From Ardenticatenales bacterium (GTDB lineage: Bacteria > Chloroflexota > Anaerolineae > Epilineales > Epilineaceae), in the NCBI GenBank assembly GCA_020853525.1, contig JADYYS010000053.1, positions 1 through 64,000 of the forward strand: a DNA stretch of 64,000 nucleotides, in the 5' to 3' direction. The position numbers and the translations under genes are program-made. The stretch's first letter is position 1; every line of letters starts with the position of its first letter. A model generated the notes under the pieces. It was not told the origin of the DNA and did no database searches. It worked only from the letters and a program-made list of their open reading frames with translations. Positions 9,172-18,700 of this stretch are shown here, piece after piece.

Positions 9172-9852
9172 TTAACGCACAACCTTGAAGTTGAACATCG
9201 GCGTCCCGAGCGCGCCCATCAGCCGCAGCCAGAGCGGCAGGACCATTTCCGTCCCGCGCGCCGCCGTAACGTCGCCGACATCGACGACGTCCCGCCAGCC
9301 GAAGCTGCGGGCGAGCTCGGCGACGATGGACTTGGCGGCGGCGTCGTTGCCGCAGATCAGCAGGCTGTGGTCGCCGCCGCCGACGGCGGTCGGATTCACC
9401 ATGACGGCGGCCGTGACCGTGTTGAACGCCTTTACGACATGGGCCGCCGGCGCGGCGCGCTGGATCCGCTCGGCCAGCGAGTCCGTGTCCTTGACGAACA
9501 GCGTCGGCGGGAAGCCGGCCGAAAAGTCGAGCGGGTTCGTGATGTCGACGAGCGGCTTGCCCGCCAGGGAGTCTGCGCCGGCCTGCTCCACCGCTGCCAC
9601 CGCGGCCTGCCCGCTCGTCGCGAGCGCGACGACCTCGCCGTGCGCGGCGGCCCGCGCGAGCGTGTCGAGGCGGACGGCCGGGTAGGCGGCCAGCCAGTCG
9701 GCCAGCGGGCCGTTGCCCATCTGATCCGTCTCGCGACTGGCGAGCGAGCGCGATACGTCGCGCGTGCCCATGACGACGTCGTGGCCGCGGTCCGCGAAGC
9801 CGGCGGCCAGCGTGCGACCGACGATACCGGTGCCGAGGATGCCGATGCGCAT
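9172..9852 (-). CDS. NADP oxidoreductase, coenzyme F420-dependent type (NpdG-like)
   Basis: The 226-residue protein opens with RIGILGTGIVGRTLAAGFAD, a dinucleotide-binding Rossmann motif, followed by GHDVVMGTRD. It then has LVDITNPLDFSAGFPPTLFV and KAFNTV, all typical of the family that includes F420:NADP oxidoreductases and related imine/ketone reductases. Length fits NpdG-type proteins (about 210-230). AAGGAG lies eight bases before the ATG at 9852; the longer frame lacks a signal. It is divergent from the multicopper oxidase operon. Whether the cell uses F420 cannot be told from this window, so an F420-independent reductase remains possible. Confidence 0.85.
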   Translation of the reverse strand: MRIGILGTGIVGRTLAAGFADRGHDVVMGTRDVSRSLASRETDQMGNGPLADWLAAYPAVRLDTLARAAAHGEVVALATSGQAAVAAVEQAGADSLAGKPLVDITNPLDFSAGFPPTLFVKDTDSLAERIQRAAPAAHVVKAFNTVTAAVMVNPTAVGGGDHSLLICGNDAAAKSIVAELARSFGWRDVVDVGDVTAARGTEMVLPLWLRLMGALGTPMFNFKVVR

Positions 9853-9942
9853 GTTGGGGCTCCTTGGGTGGGGGTGGTCGGTAACCTCACGGCGGCGTCG
9901 AGGTGCCGGCCGGGCCATGACACGGGCGGCAATCATAGGCGC

Positions 9943-9986
9943 TTGACGTCGGTCCGGACATCTGACAATATTTAGTCCAGCCTAAA
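9943..9986 (+). promoter_or_regulatory. Promoter with metalloregulator-like inverted repeat for the MCO-ZIP operon
   Basis: TTGACG (9943-9948) is followed by AT-rich -10 candidates: GACAAT at 9964-9969 (15-bp spacing) or CAATAT at 9966-9971 (17-bp spacing). Just downstream is TTTAGtccagcCTAAA (9971-9986), a perfect 5-bp inverted repeat with a 6-base centre. It resembles operators of the DtxR/MntR/IdeR family, which have TTAG/CTAA half sites. The position at the transcription start suits repression. The regulator itself is not in the window. Confidence 0.55.
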
Positions 9987-10075
9987 CCCGAGCACGAGCC
10001 ATCGGGGCCATGTCTGATCCGCACGGGCGCCCGTCGCCGGCCAGCGACGACGCTCACCCCATCGGAGCAAACCCC

Positions 10076-11281
10076 ATGCGCCACCTTACCCGTCGCGCCT
10101 TCGTCCGCGAATCCGCCATCGGCGCCGCCGCGGTCGCCGGTGGCGCGCTGGCCCTCGGTGCGTCGCCCGGGCCGGTCGCCGACGCGTATACCGGTACAAC
10201 TGCCGACGCCCGTTCCGACGGCCGTTCCGACGCCGCAGCCGACGCCAACGTCGACGCTGCGGCCGAAGCCCACGGCGGCCACATGGTCCAGTCCACCGTC
10301 GGCGACGTCGGCCCGGACGCGATCGGCATCGACCCGACGCGGTTCCTCGAGACGTTCGACACCGGCACGGTCAGCACGCTGCCGGACGGGCGGACGCTGC
10401 GCGAGTGGGACATCCTGGCCTTCGACAAGCAGATCGAGGTCGCACCGGGCGTGTTCTTCCCGGCCTGGACGTACAACGGCCAGGTGCCGGGTCCGACGCT
10501 GAGGTGCACCGAGGGCGATCTGCTCCGGATCCGCTTCAAGAACGCCGGCACCCACCCGCACACGATCCACTTCCACGGCTTCCACCCGCCGAGCATGGAC
10601 GGGTTCGCGCCCGTCGTGGAGCAGGGCGGGACGTTCACGTACGAGTTCACCGCCCGGCCGTTCGGCCTCCACCCGTATCACTGCCACGCCGTGCCGCTGA
10701 AGAAGCACCTCCACAAGGGGCTGTACGGCGCGCTGATCATCGACCCGCCCGGCGGCCGGCCGCCGGCGCGCGAGATGGTCATGGTCATGAACGGCTTCGA
10801 CACGAACTTCGACGGCGCGAACGAGATCTACGCCGTGAACTCGGTGGCCTTCCACTACCAGCGCCACCCGATCCGCGTCCGCCGCGGCGATCCGCTGCGC
10901 GTCTACCTCGTGAACCTGACGGAGTTCGACCCCATCAACTCGTTCCACCTCCACGCCGGCATGTTCAAGCTCTTCAAGACCGGTACGCGGCTGGACTTCC
11001 ACGAGTTCACCGACATCGTCATGCTCTGCCAGGGCGAGCGCGCCGTGCTCGACTTCACGCTGGACGATCCGGGGATGTACATGTTCCACGCCCACCAGAG
11101 CGAGCTGGCGGAGTTGGGGTGGATGGGGTTCTTCGAGAGCGTGGATGAGGCGGTGTGGGATGCGGAAGCGGGTGCGGGTGCCGTCGTCGCGGGGAACGAG
11201 GTCGGCGCGACGATCGCGGGCAGCACGTTTGCGACGGCCGCCGAACGAACAGCGTTCTGCAACGTCGGAGGCGCCTCATGA
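10076..11281 (+). CDS. Two-domain multicopper oxidase with type 1 copper in domain 1
   Basis: The 401-residue product starts with a Tat signal (LTRRAFVRESAIGAAAVAGG), a short linker, then two cupredoxin domains. All four His pairs of a trinuclear copper site are present: H165-F-H167, H202-C-H204, H291-L-H293 and H338-A-H340. The type 1 Cys is C203 in domain 1 with H211 or H213 nearby and Leu or Met in the axial area; domain 2 has Ala in the matching position (HAH), so it lacks type 1 copper. This is the layout of type C two-domain laccases rather than of nitrite reductase. Likely roles are oxidation of Cu(I), Mn(II) or Fe(II), or of phenols, outside the membrane. ATG at 10076 has GGAG upstream. 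The next gene overlaps by ATGA. Confidence 0.9.
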   Translation: MRHLTRRAFVRESAIGAAAVAGGALALGASPGPVADAYTGTTADARSDGRSDAAADANVDAAAEAHGGHMVQSTVGDVGPDAIGIDPTRFLETFDTGTVSTLPDGRTLREWDILAFDKQIEVAPGVFFPAWTYNGQVPGPTLRCTEGDLLRIRFKNAGTHPHTIHFHGFHPPSMDGFAPVVEQGGTFTYEFTARPFGLHPYHCHAVPLKKHLHKGLYGALIIDPPGGRPPAREMVMVMNGFDTNFDGANEIYAVNSVAFHYQRHPIRVRRGDPLRVYLVNLTEFDPINSFHLHAGMFKLFKTGTRLDFHEFTDIVMLCQGERAVLDFTLDDPGMYMFHAHQSELAELGWMGFFESVDEAVWDAEAGAGAVVAGNEVGATIAGSTFATAAERTAFCNVGGAS

Positions 11282-12498
11282 ACACTGCAGTCGACACCGT
11301 AGATTCCGCCGCGACGAACCGATCGCACGGTCGAACCCTCGGCCGTGTCGGCCTCGTCGCCCTCGCCGCGCTGCCCGTCCTCCTCCTGGCCGCGTTCATC
11401 GCCTACCTGCTCTTCGACCGCACGGGCCTGCCCGCTTCGAGCGCGCCGCCCCTCGAGGATCTCACGGTCCAACGCGTCGACCTGCCGCGGCCCGGCGAGA
11501 TGGAGGTCCGCGTGATGAACGGCGGCCCGTCGCCGGTGACGATTGCCCAGGTAGCCGTCGACGACGCGTTCTGGTCGTTCGCGATCACGCCGGGCACGAC
11601 GATCCCGCGGCTCGGCAGCGCGGTCATCGAGATCCCGTACCCGTGGGTGCGCGACGAGCCGCACGAGGTGATGCTCATCACGAGCACCGGCGTGACGTTC
11701 GGCGGGGCGGTGGACGTTTCGCTGCCGCGGCCGGCGCGGGACTGGGGGGCGTTCTGGCGATTCTTGCTCCTCGGCTTCTACGTCGGCGTCGTCCCAGTCG
11801 CGCTCGGCATGCTCTGGTTCCCGGTCGTGAAGCGGATGGGCACGCGCGGCATGGCGTTCGTGCTGAGCCTGACGGTCGGGCTCCTGGTATTCCTCTTCGT
11901 CGACACGCTGCTCGAGGCGCTCGAGACGGCGGCGCGCCTGCCCGGCGGCCTGCACGGCACGCCGCTCGTCTGGCTGGCAGCGCTGCTCACCGTCGGCCTG
12001 ATCGAGGCCGTCGGGTCCGGCCGGCGCGGCGCGCGGTCGCCGCTGGCCGTCGCCGCGCTCATCGCGCTCGGCATCGGCCTGCACAACTTCGGCGAGGGGC
12101 TCGCGATCGGCGCGGCCTACACGCTGGGGGAGGTGGCGCTCGGCGCGTTCCTGATCATCGGGTTCACGCTCCACAACATCACCGAGGGCTTGGCCGTCGC
12201 GACGCCGCTGACGAAGGCGGCGCCGCGGGCGGTGCACTTCATCGCCCTGACGCTCGTGGCCGGCGCCCCGGCGATGCTCGGCACGCTCGTCGGCGCCTAC
12301 GCCTACTCGGACCTCGGCGCGACGCTCTTCATGGCCGTCGGCGCGGGCGCGATCGCCCAGGTGGTCTACGCCGTCTCGAAGTACTTGCTCGGGCTGATGA
12401 AGAAGGACGAGCTGCCGGGGCTGAGCTGGGTCACGGTGGGCGGGTTCGCGGCGGGGGTGGCGATTATGTATGCGACGGCGTTGGTGGTGGCGGCGTGA
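11278..12498 (+). CDS. ZIP family divalent metal transporter with N-terminal extension
   Basis: The 406-residue membrane protein has an N-terminal helix (about residues 24-44), an extracytoplasmic domain of some 110 residues rich in beta strands (about 50-155), and then at least seven membrane helices. The ZIP signatures GLHNFGEGLAIG and LHNITEGLAV contain the paired His/Asn/Glu metal ligands of transmembrane helices 4 and 5. ZIP proteins move Zn, Fe or Mn toward the cytoplasm. Its start overlaps the stop of the multicopper oxidase (ATGA), so the two are made together. The ectodomain is unusual and might dock the oxidase or bind metal. Substrate is not predictable from sequence. Confidence 0.9.
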   Translation: MNTAVDTVDSAATNRSHGRTLGRVGLVALAALPVLLLAAFIAYLLFDRTGLPASSAPPLEDLTVQRVDLPRPGEMEVRVMNGGPSPVTIAQVAVDDAFWSFAITPGTTIPRLGSAVIEIPYPWVRDEPHEVMLITSTGVTFGGAVDVSLPRPARDWGAFWRFLLLGFYVGVVPVALGMLWFPVVKRMGTRGMAFVLSLTVGLLVFLFVDTLLEALETAARLPGGLHGTPLVWLAALLTVGLIEAVGSGRRGARSPLAVAALIALGIGLHNFGEGLAIGAAYTLGEVALGAFLIIGFTLHNITEGLAVATPLTKAAPRAVHFIALTLVAGAPAMLGTLVGAYAYSDLGATLFMAVGAGAIAQVVYAVSKYLLGLMKKDELPGLSWVTVGGFAAGVAIMYATALVVAA

Positions 12499-12544
12499 GG
12501 CGGGGCTAGTAGATCGTCACGTCTCGACTTGCGGACGACGAACC

Positions 12545-12688
12545 ACCGGCGGCTGAAGCCGGCCGGCTGGTGGCCTTCGGCCATTGCGCCCGCCTCCGCG
12601 GGCGCTTCGGACTTCTGGGTGCCCGCGAAGGCGGGCACCATGGCGGCCCGTCGGGGACGCCTGCAGCCGGCCAGCTTCAGCTGCCGGT
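12545..12688. repeat. 144-bp dispersed repeat, copy 1
   Basis: Its ends form an imperfect 25-bp inverted repeat (beginning ACCGGCGGCTGAAGCCGG on one side and, read from the other strand, ACCGGCAGCTGAAGCTGG). Inside are further GC-rich inverted repeats, including GTGCCCGC...GCGGGCAC. A second copy, in reverse orientation and of equal length, lies at 34043-34186. It codes for no transposase, so it is a MITE- or REP/BIME-like element. It sits 46 bases after the ZIP stop codon and may act as a terminator. Confidence 0.85.
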
Positions 12689-12733
12689 GGATTGCGACTC
12701 GCCGTCATCCGCAGATCGTCTCATGACGGCATA

Positions 12734-13339
12734 CTAGCGCCAGACGTCGTCCAGCGGCAGGACGAAACCGGGAAGCTCGGGATCGCCCGCCATCTGCGCG
12801 GGGCCGACGACGACCTCCACCGGCCTCGTCGGTCGATAGACGTACACCGTGCGGTCGATCGGGTCGAACAGCCATCCCAGACGCGCTCCGTTGGCGATGT
12901 ACTCGTCCATCTTGGCCTGCACGGCGGTGAGGCGATCGGACGACGAGCGCAGCTCGACGACGAAGTCGGGGCAGAGGGGAGCGAAGCCTTCCTCGGCCCC
13001 GGGTGGCAGCGCGGCGAGCCGGTCGTTTGTCACCCAAGCGGCGTCCGGCGACCGGATGGCGCCGTTGGGGAGCTTGAAGCCGGCGGATGAGTCATAGCTA
13101 GTGCCGGTGCCGTCGGCGCGCGCCCATAGATAGAGCAACGCACCGATCGCAAGATTGCGACGGCCAGAAGTACTGCCCGCGGGTGCCATGATGATGACGG
13201 CTCCTTCGGCTGTCCGTTCGATGCGCAGGTCTGGGTTCTGGCGACAGAGATCGGCGAACGACGCGTCGTCGACGGACAGAGCCGGGCTCAATTGGAGATG
13301 GATGGCGGAGCCGGGCTCGGCTAGGCGGGGTTCGATCAT
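12734..13339 (-). CDS. Uma2 family (DUF820) putative PD-(D/E)xK nuclease
   Basis: The 201-residue protein shows the Uma2 pattern: FADLCRQNPDLRIERTAEG near the N-terminus, NLAIGALLYLW, then SPDAAWVT (D99) and CPDFVVELRSSSD (E129-x-R131), ending with KMDEYIANGARLGWLFDP. D99 and E129 match the restriction-like active site; the usual ExK is ExR here, while K142 of the following helix may replace it. Family members are abundant in Chloroflexota and Cyanobacteria and tend to be solitary, with unknown biology. It stands alone between a repeat element and a surface-protein cluster. Confidence 0.88.
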   Translation of the reverse strand: MIEPRLAEPGSAIHLQLSPALSVDDASFADLCRQNPDLRIERTAEGAVIIMAPAGSTSGRRNLAIGALLYLWARADGTGTSYDSSAGFKLPNGAIRSPDAAWVTNDRLAALPPGAEEGFAPLCPDFVVELRSSSDRLTAVQAKMDEYIANGARLGWLFDPIDRTVYVYRPTRPVEVVVGPAQMAGDPELPGFVLPLDDVWR

Positions 13340-13432
13340 GGGGGACTCCCGTTCGAGTGAATTCTAGCGGTCACTCAACGCTTCAACCATCGACGGTCAC
13401 GGGTGGTGCTCAATGGCGCCAGCGCGGTGAAG

Positions 13433-15781
13433 TTACCTCATGCCCGGCGGCGGCCCCGGAACGAACGCATCGAGCGACACCGTCCGCACCCCCGCCGACT
13501 GTCCACCGCCAATCACCACACGGCCGCCGGGCTGCACGGCGAGCACTGGCGCGCGCGGATCGTCGCCCAGGTGGTGCTGCTGCCACGTCAACCCACCATC
13601 GCGCGATAGCAATGTGCCGGTCACCCGGTTCGTTCGAAGGACCCACGTACCGGCCGTTTCGCCGAGCAGCTCCGCATCGAACGAGAAGTACTCGGGCTCA
13701 TCCCATGACAGATCGGTCGGATAGACCCGCTCCCACGTCGCCCCATCGTCCGTGGACCGAGACAGCCCCATGCCGGATTCGGGCCAATGCGCGCCGCCAC
13801 CGACGGTCGTGCCGCCGGTAGCCATCGTCAACACGACGCGCGGCCGCCCGTCAGCGGCCGGGATGATCCAGGACTCGCCTGCGAAAGGACCATCGTCATC
13901 GTCGGCTCCCAGCCGCCCACGAGCGGTCCAGTGGTCGCCGCCATCCGTCGAGATGAAGCAGCGCGGGCCCAAGTGCTCGAACGCGATGACCGTCCGGTCG
14001 TGCGCAAAATCGGGCGATAGGGCCAGCGCTGCGTAGCGTCCGACGGCCTCCCAGCGATTGCCTCCGTCACGTGACCGCCAGGCGGAAGCCGTTGGATCGT
14101 CGTCGTCGCTATCGGCCGGCACTGTCGTGTAGCTCGTGGCGAACAGCGTGTGATCGCGCGCGAAGTCGGGCGAGACGTCGACATCCATCACCTTAAGCGC
14201 GTCGATGCCGGTGCTAGCCGGCTGCCACGAGCGGCCTTCGTCGGTGCTGCGCACGACGCCGACGCCGCCGGCCGGGGCGAACCACGCGTCGGTCGAGGCC
14301 GTGTCGAGCGGTGATTTCGGCGCGGCGACGATGCCGTACGGCCAGGCCCGTTCGAGTACAGTCCAGCTCGTGCCGCCGTCCCTGGAAACAGTGTCTAGCC
14401 ACATCGCCTCTCCGCCTCCCGGTGTCGAGGTTCCAGCACCCAGAGTCACCGACACTTGGCCCGTAATGGCCAGTGGGCCTCCGCCCCTTCCGGCCGGCGG
14501 CTGGACCACGACCGCCCTGTTCACGTGGATCTTCCCCGTTGGCGCAGGCGCTTCGTGCGGCGCCTGCGCCGGCGCGAGTGCGTCGGCAGGGACGCGCTGG
14601 AGCCGACCTGCGTCGTCCGATCGACCGAAGATCGCATCGGACGCTGCGTCGTACGTGGTCAGCGGCAAGTCGGATGCGGATCTGGACCGGAAATGCAGAT
14701 CGAGCGATGTCGGATCAGCCACCGCAAGCATCCGCGGGTCGCCGTCGCCGAAGCTCGAGCTGCCGCCGACGCCGACAAGTCGTCCGCGCCGCGCATCGAA
14801 CGCCTTCCAGCGCACGCCGGCCGCGGTGACCCGGCGCCGTTCATGCCCATCGATCCACAAGCTGTTGGTCAGGCCGATATCCTTGTAGACGTCCCCCTCC
14901 ACCACAAGGGATCGATCCCACGCCAGCCAGCCGCTGATCGTGGCTCGCAGGTTGCGCCGCTCGATGACCTGCTGTGTGCGCAGGTCGACGGCCACCAGAA
15001 TCGATCCCGTCGGCGCATCCCAGGGTGCAAGGTCGCCGTCTGCCACCGCCAAGTAGAGCAGCTGCCCATCGGCGCTGAACGACGCGTTCGTGATCGGGCC
15101 GGCTTCACCGTCCAGCGGCACCGTCAGCACGTCGACCTCGGCGCCTGTGACCTGGTCGTGCCAGCGCACGCGCATGCCGCCAATCGTGACCAGCTGGCCC
15201 GAAATCGGGTCGACGAGCGGTAGGCGCGGCAGTCGAGAGACGGGCACATACGCCAGCACTGCATCGTCCCCCGCCTCCGGCACCGGCAACCCCACCCGCC
15301 CCGTCTCCGTCAATGCCCCCGCGTCCAACATCCGCACGCCGAACGCCGGCCGGTACACGTACAACCGCCGCCCCTCGCGGTCGATGTCCAGCAGCCGTTC
15401 GTCACGTGCGATGGGCACCGCCTCCAGCAGCCGGCCGTCGCGCGTGTCGTAGACCGCGAGCTGCGCCGTGCCGGACACCGGTCCGCTGGCGTAGATACGG
15501 CCGGCGGGGCCGTCGACGAAGAGGGGGCTGGTGGGGATCGGCGCGGTGTGGGTCGGCCGCGGCGTTGGCGATGCGGTCGGGCGCGGGAACGGGAGACTTC
15601 CCGGCCCGGGCGTCGCCGCTCCGGATGCCATGGATATCGGGATCGGCGTCGACGTCGGCGGTGCGTCGTGAGGCGCCCGTGTGCAGCCGGCGGCGAAGGC
15701 GGAGGTGAGGACGACGGCCGCGAGAACTGCGCGAAGCGAGCGCTCGACCTTCGCCGTTGATGCTACTTCGATTCGCGGCAC
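13433..15781 (-). CDS. Lipoprotein with beta-propeller and BNR/Asp-box repeats
   Basis: A 782-residue product from a GTG start with AGGTGA five bases upstream. A signal peptide ends in a lipobox (AFAAGC), followed by a Thr/Pro-rich linker up to about residue 70. Residues 80-390 read as a YVTN/WD-like propeller (GRIYASGPVSGTAQLAVYDT, GRRLYVYRPAFGVRMLD). From about residue 455 on there are at least six Asp-boxes: SRDGGTSW, STDEGRSW, SRDGGNRW, STDGGDHW, STDDGATW and SRDGGLTW, typical of sialidase/Ycf48/sortilin-like propellers. The function may be glycan binding or hydrolysis, but no sialidase Arg triad is evident. It follows the long beta-helix gene by 15 bases, forming an operon. Confidence 0.88.
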   Translation of the reverse strand: MPRIEVASTAKVERSLRAVLAAVVLTSAFAAGCTRAPHDAPPTSTPIPISMASGAATPGPGSLPFPRPTASPTPRPTHTAPIPTSPLFVDGPAGRIYASGPVSGTAQLAVYDTRDGRLLEAVPIARDERLLDIDREGRRLYVYRPAFGVRMLDAGALTETGRVGLPVPEAGDDAVLAYVPVSRLPRLPLVDPISGQLVTIGGMRVRWHDQVTGAEVDVLTVPLDGEAGPITNASFSADGQLLYLAVADGDLAPWDAPTGSILVAVDLRTQQVIERRNLRATISGWLAWDRSLVVEGDVYKDIGLTNSLWIDGHERRRVTAAGVRWKAFDARRGRLVGVGGSSSFGDGDPRMLAVADPTSLDLHFRSRSASDLPLTTYDAASDAIFGRSDDAGRLQRVPADALAPAQAPHEAPAPTGKIHVNRAVVVQPPAGRGGGPLAITGQVSVTLGAGTSTPGGGEAMWLDTVSRDGGTSWTVLERAWPYGIVAAPKSPLDTASTDAWFAPAGGVGVVRSTDEGRSWQPASTGIDALKVMDVDVSPDFARDHTLFATSYTTVPADSDDDDPTASAWRSRDGGNRWEAVGRYAALALSPDFAHDRTVIAFEHLGPRCFISTDGGDHWTARGRLGADDDDGPFAGESWIIPAADGRPRVVLTMATGGTTVGGGAHWPESGMGLSRSTDDGATWERVYPTDLSWDEPEYFSFDAELLGETAGTWVLRTNRVTGTLLSRDGGLTWQQHHLGDDPRAPVLAVQPGGRVVIGGGQSAGVRTVSLDAFVPGPPPGMR

Positions 15782-15796
15782 GACGTCACCTGGCCG

Positions 15797-18700
15797 CTAC
15801 CGCTCCGCCCGCTTCAACACCGGCAGGTAGATCTTCGGCCCACCCGTCCCCGGCGTCCCCGTCCCCGGCGTCGGCGTCGGATCCCCCGGCCCCCCGCCCG
15901 GCGCCCGCTCGTACGCGCCGATGTCGCAGCGCGCGACGCCGTCGCGGTTGCCGTCGGCCGGGCGCGGGAGGCCGCGCTGGTCGATCGTCAGCGGCGTGCC
16001 GGACAGGCCGGGACAGCCGGCCGCGGCGCCGGCGTCGATGGCGGGGCTGCTGTCCAGGAGGGCGTGCGTCTCGGACGACCCGCCGTTCAAGGCCAGCGCG
16101 GCCAGCAGCGGCTGGGTGGACGGCTGGTCGCCGGCGGCGGTGAGCGCGCAGCTGGCGTCGCTGCCGATGTTGCGGCCGTCGGACGTCGTGGCGCCCTTGC
16201 AGGCGGGCGCCTGCTCACCGGCGGCGACGATCGTGTGGCCGAGACGCGTCGTCGCGCCGGCAGCGGTCAGGATCGCGCCGCCGCCATCGGCCTCGGGGTC
16301 GGTGTCGTTGGCGGCGAACGTGACGGAACGCAGCGTGACGGTGCCGAGCGCGTTGTGGATGCCGCCGCCGCCCACGTGCGCCTCGTTGGCCGAGAGCGTG
16401 ACGTTCTGGAGGCCGAACGTGCCCTTGTTGGCCACGCCGCCGCCGTGCAGCGCCTCGTTGTCCGCGATCAGCGACTCCGACGCCGTCCCGGTGCCCTCGT
16501 TGAGCAGCCCGCCGCCGTCGCCGCCGACGATCGGCAGCGGCTCCTCGTCCTCGCCGACCTCGGGTTCCGTGCCGGTTGCCTGGTTGCCGGTGATCCGCAG
16601 CGCCACGACGGTCAACGCGCCGAGGTTGCGCCCGCCGCCGCCGGAGGAGGCCGTGTTGTTCGCCAGGGCCGCGTCGCGCATCTGGCCCGTGACGCCCGTC
16701 TGGACGAACAGCCCACCGCCGTCGCGCACCGCCGTGTTCTCCGTGACCGACGTACCGTTCAGGCCGAGCTCGCCCTTGCCGGCGAACACGCCACCCCCGT
16801 CGCCATACGAGGCGTTGGCGGCGATCCGGCCGCCGTGCGTCGTCAGACGGCCGTCGAACACGTAGACCCCGCCGCCGGTCGACGCCTCGTTGCTCGTGTT
16901 CGCGACGTCCGTGACCGTGCCCGTCCCGCGAAGGTAGAGACCGCCGCCGAGCGCGGCCTGGTTGTCCGTCAGCGCGCCGCGGATCATCGTCAGCGTGCCC
17001 TCGTTGAGCATGACGCCGCCGCCGTAGCCGTACTCGCCGAAGGCGAAGTTCGAGAAGATCTGAGCGCCGGTCAGGTTCAGCTCGCCGGCGGCGTACACCC
17101 CGCCGCCCAGGTCGCCTTGGTTCCCGGAGATGACGACGTCCGTCAGCGTGGCCTTGCCGCGGCTGAACACCCCGGCGCCGTACGTGCCGAAGTTGTCGGC
17201 CACCGTACCGCCCGTCATGAAGAGCGGCACGGTGCTGGCGATGCCGCCGCCGTTCGCCGCCTCGTTGCCGCTGACCGTGACGCTCTCGAGCGTCAGCCCG
17301 GTACCGCCGCGGGCCACGATCCCGCCGCCGTAATCCCCGGCCGTATTGCCCTCGATGACGCTGCTGCGAATCGTCGCCTGCCCGCCGTCGACGGCGATAC
17401 CGCCGCCCGACGTCAGGCTGACATTGTCCGAGATGCGGCTGTTCTCGACGACGAGTGTGCCCGCCGACGACTGGATCCCGCCGCGTTCCGCGCTGTTCTG
17501 GTGGATGATCGTGCTCCGCCGCAGCGTCAGGCGACCCTGGCGGTTCAGGATGCCCTGCCCCCGCACGAAGCCGACGTCCGTCACCGTCACGGCCACGTCG
17601 CCGACGATCGTCAGCACCGGGCCGCCGGCGGATCCTTCGATAAGGCTGACGGCCGAACCGGCGCCCTTGAGCGTCACCGGCTTGTCGATCGTCAGACGCT
17701 CCGCGAACGTCGCGGCGCAGACGCCCACCGTCCCGCCCGATGGGACGGCCGCGATGGCGGCGCCGATCGTCGTATGCGTACCGCCGGTCGGGCACGCGGT
17801 CACGTCGGCGCCCGTGATGGGGCCGGCGGTCGGCGTGGCGCCGCCGACGCCCGGATCGGCCGGATCGTATTCGAACGCTCCGACGTCGCACCGGATGTCG
17901 CCGTCCTTGTTGCCGTCGATGTCGCGGACGTAGCCGCGCTGGTCCGTCGCGAGGTAGTAACCGACGTAGTCGATGCACCCGACGAGGTCGCCCATGTCGA
18001 CGGCGGGGCTGTCGGCCGGCAGGGCGTGCGTCAGCGTGAAGCCGCCATTGAACGCCAACGGCCTGAGGCGCACATCCGTGCTCGACTGGTCGCCCGGCGC
18101 GACGAACGCGCACGTGACGCCGCTGTCGATGTTCGCACCCTCGCTGCGCAGCTCGCCGAAACAGTTCGAACCGTTCAGTGCGACGATCGTGTTCAGGATC
18201 GAGAGGCGCGCGTCGACCTGCACGTTGAGCGCCCCGCCGACGCTGCCCTTGTTGCCGGTCAGCGTGCTCGACGTGATCGCGCTCTCCCCTTGAAGCAGGT
18301 AGACGGCGCCGCCGCCGTACACGCCCTCGTTCCCCGAGAACGTCGTGTTCGTGATGTAGACGCCGCCGGTGTCCCCGAACACGGCGCCGCCGAACTCGGC
18401 CGAACGGTTGTCGGCAATCGTCGAGTTCGCGATGGCCATCGCCGAAGCGTTGAAGAACGCGCCGCCGCCGCGCGCCGCCGTGCTGTTGCCCATGACGATC
18501 GAATTGTTGACGATCACCGTGCCGTCGTAGTTGAAGATGGCCCCGCCGCCCTTGCGGGCACGGTTGTCACGGAGCGTCGAGCGGCTGATGACGAGCGTGC
18601 CCGCGTTGAGGATCGCACCGCCGTACGCAGCCTCGTTGTCCGAGATCGTCGCACCGCGGACGCTCAGCGAGCCGCCGTAGTTGTAGACGGCGCCGCCGAA

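Noticed and set aside
8964-9188. Small ORF with a TTG start
   Set aside because: No ribosome site, overlaps the converging oxidoreductase gene, no family; left as intergenic.
10076-11281. Copper nitrite reductase (NirK)
   Set aside because: Spacing around the first His pair is NirK-like, but four HxH pairs for a trinuclear centre and HAH in domain 2 fit a two-domain laccase better.
12584-12726. ORFs within the 144-bp repeat
   Set aside because: Their translations only reflect the repeat; both copies give similar peptides in several frames.
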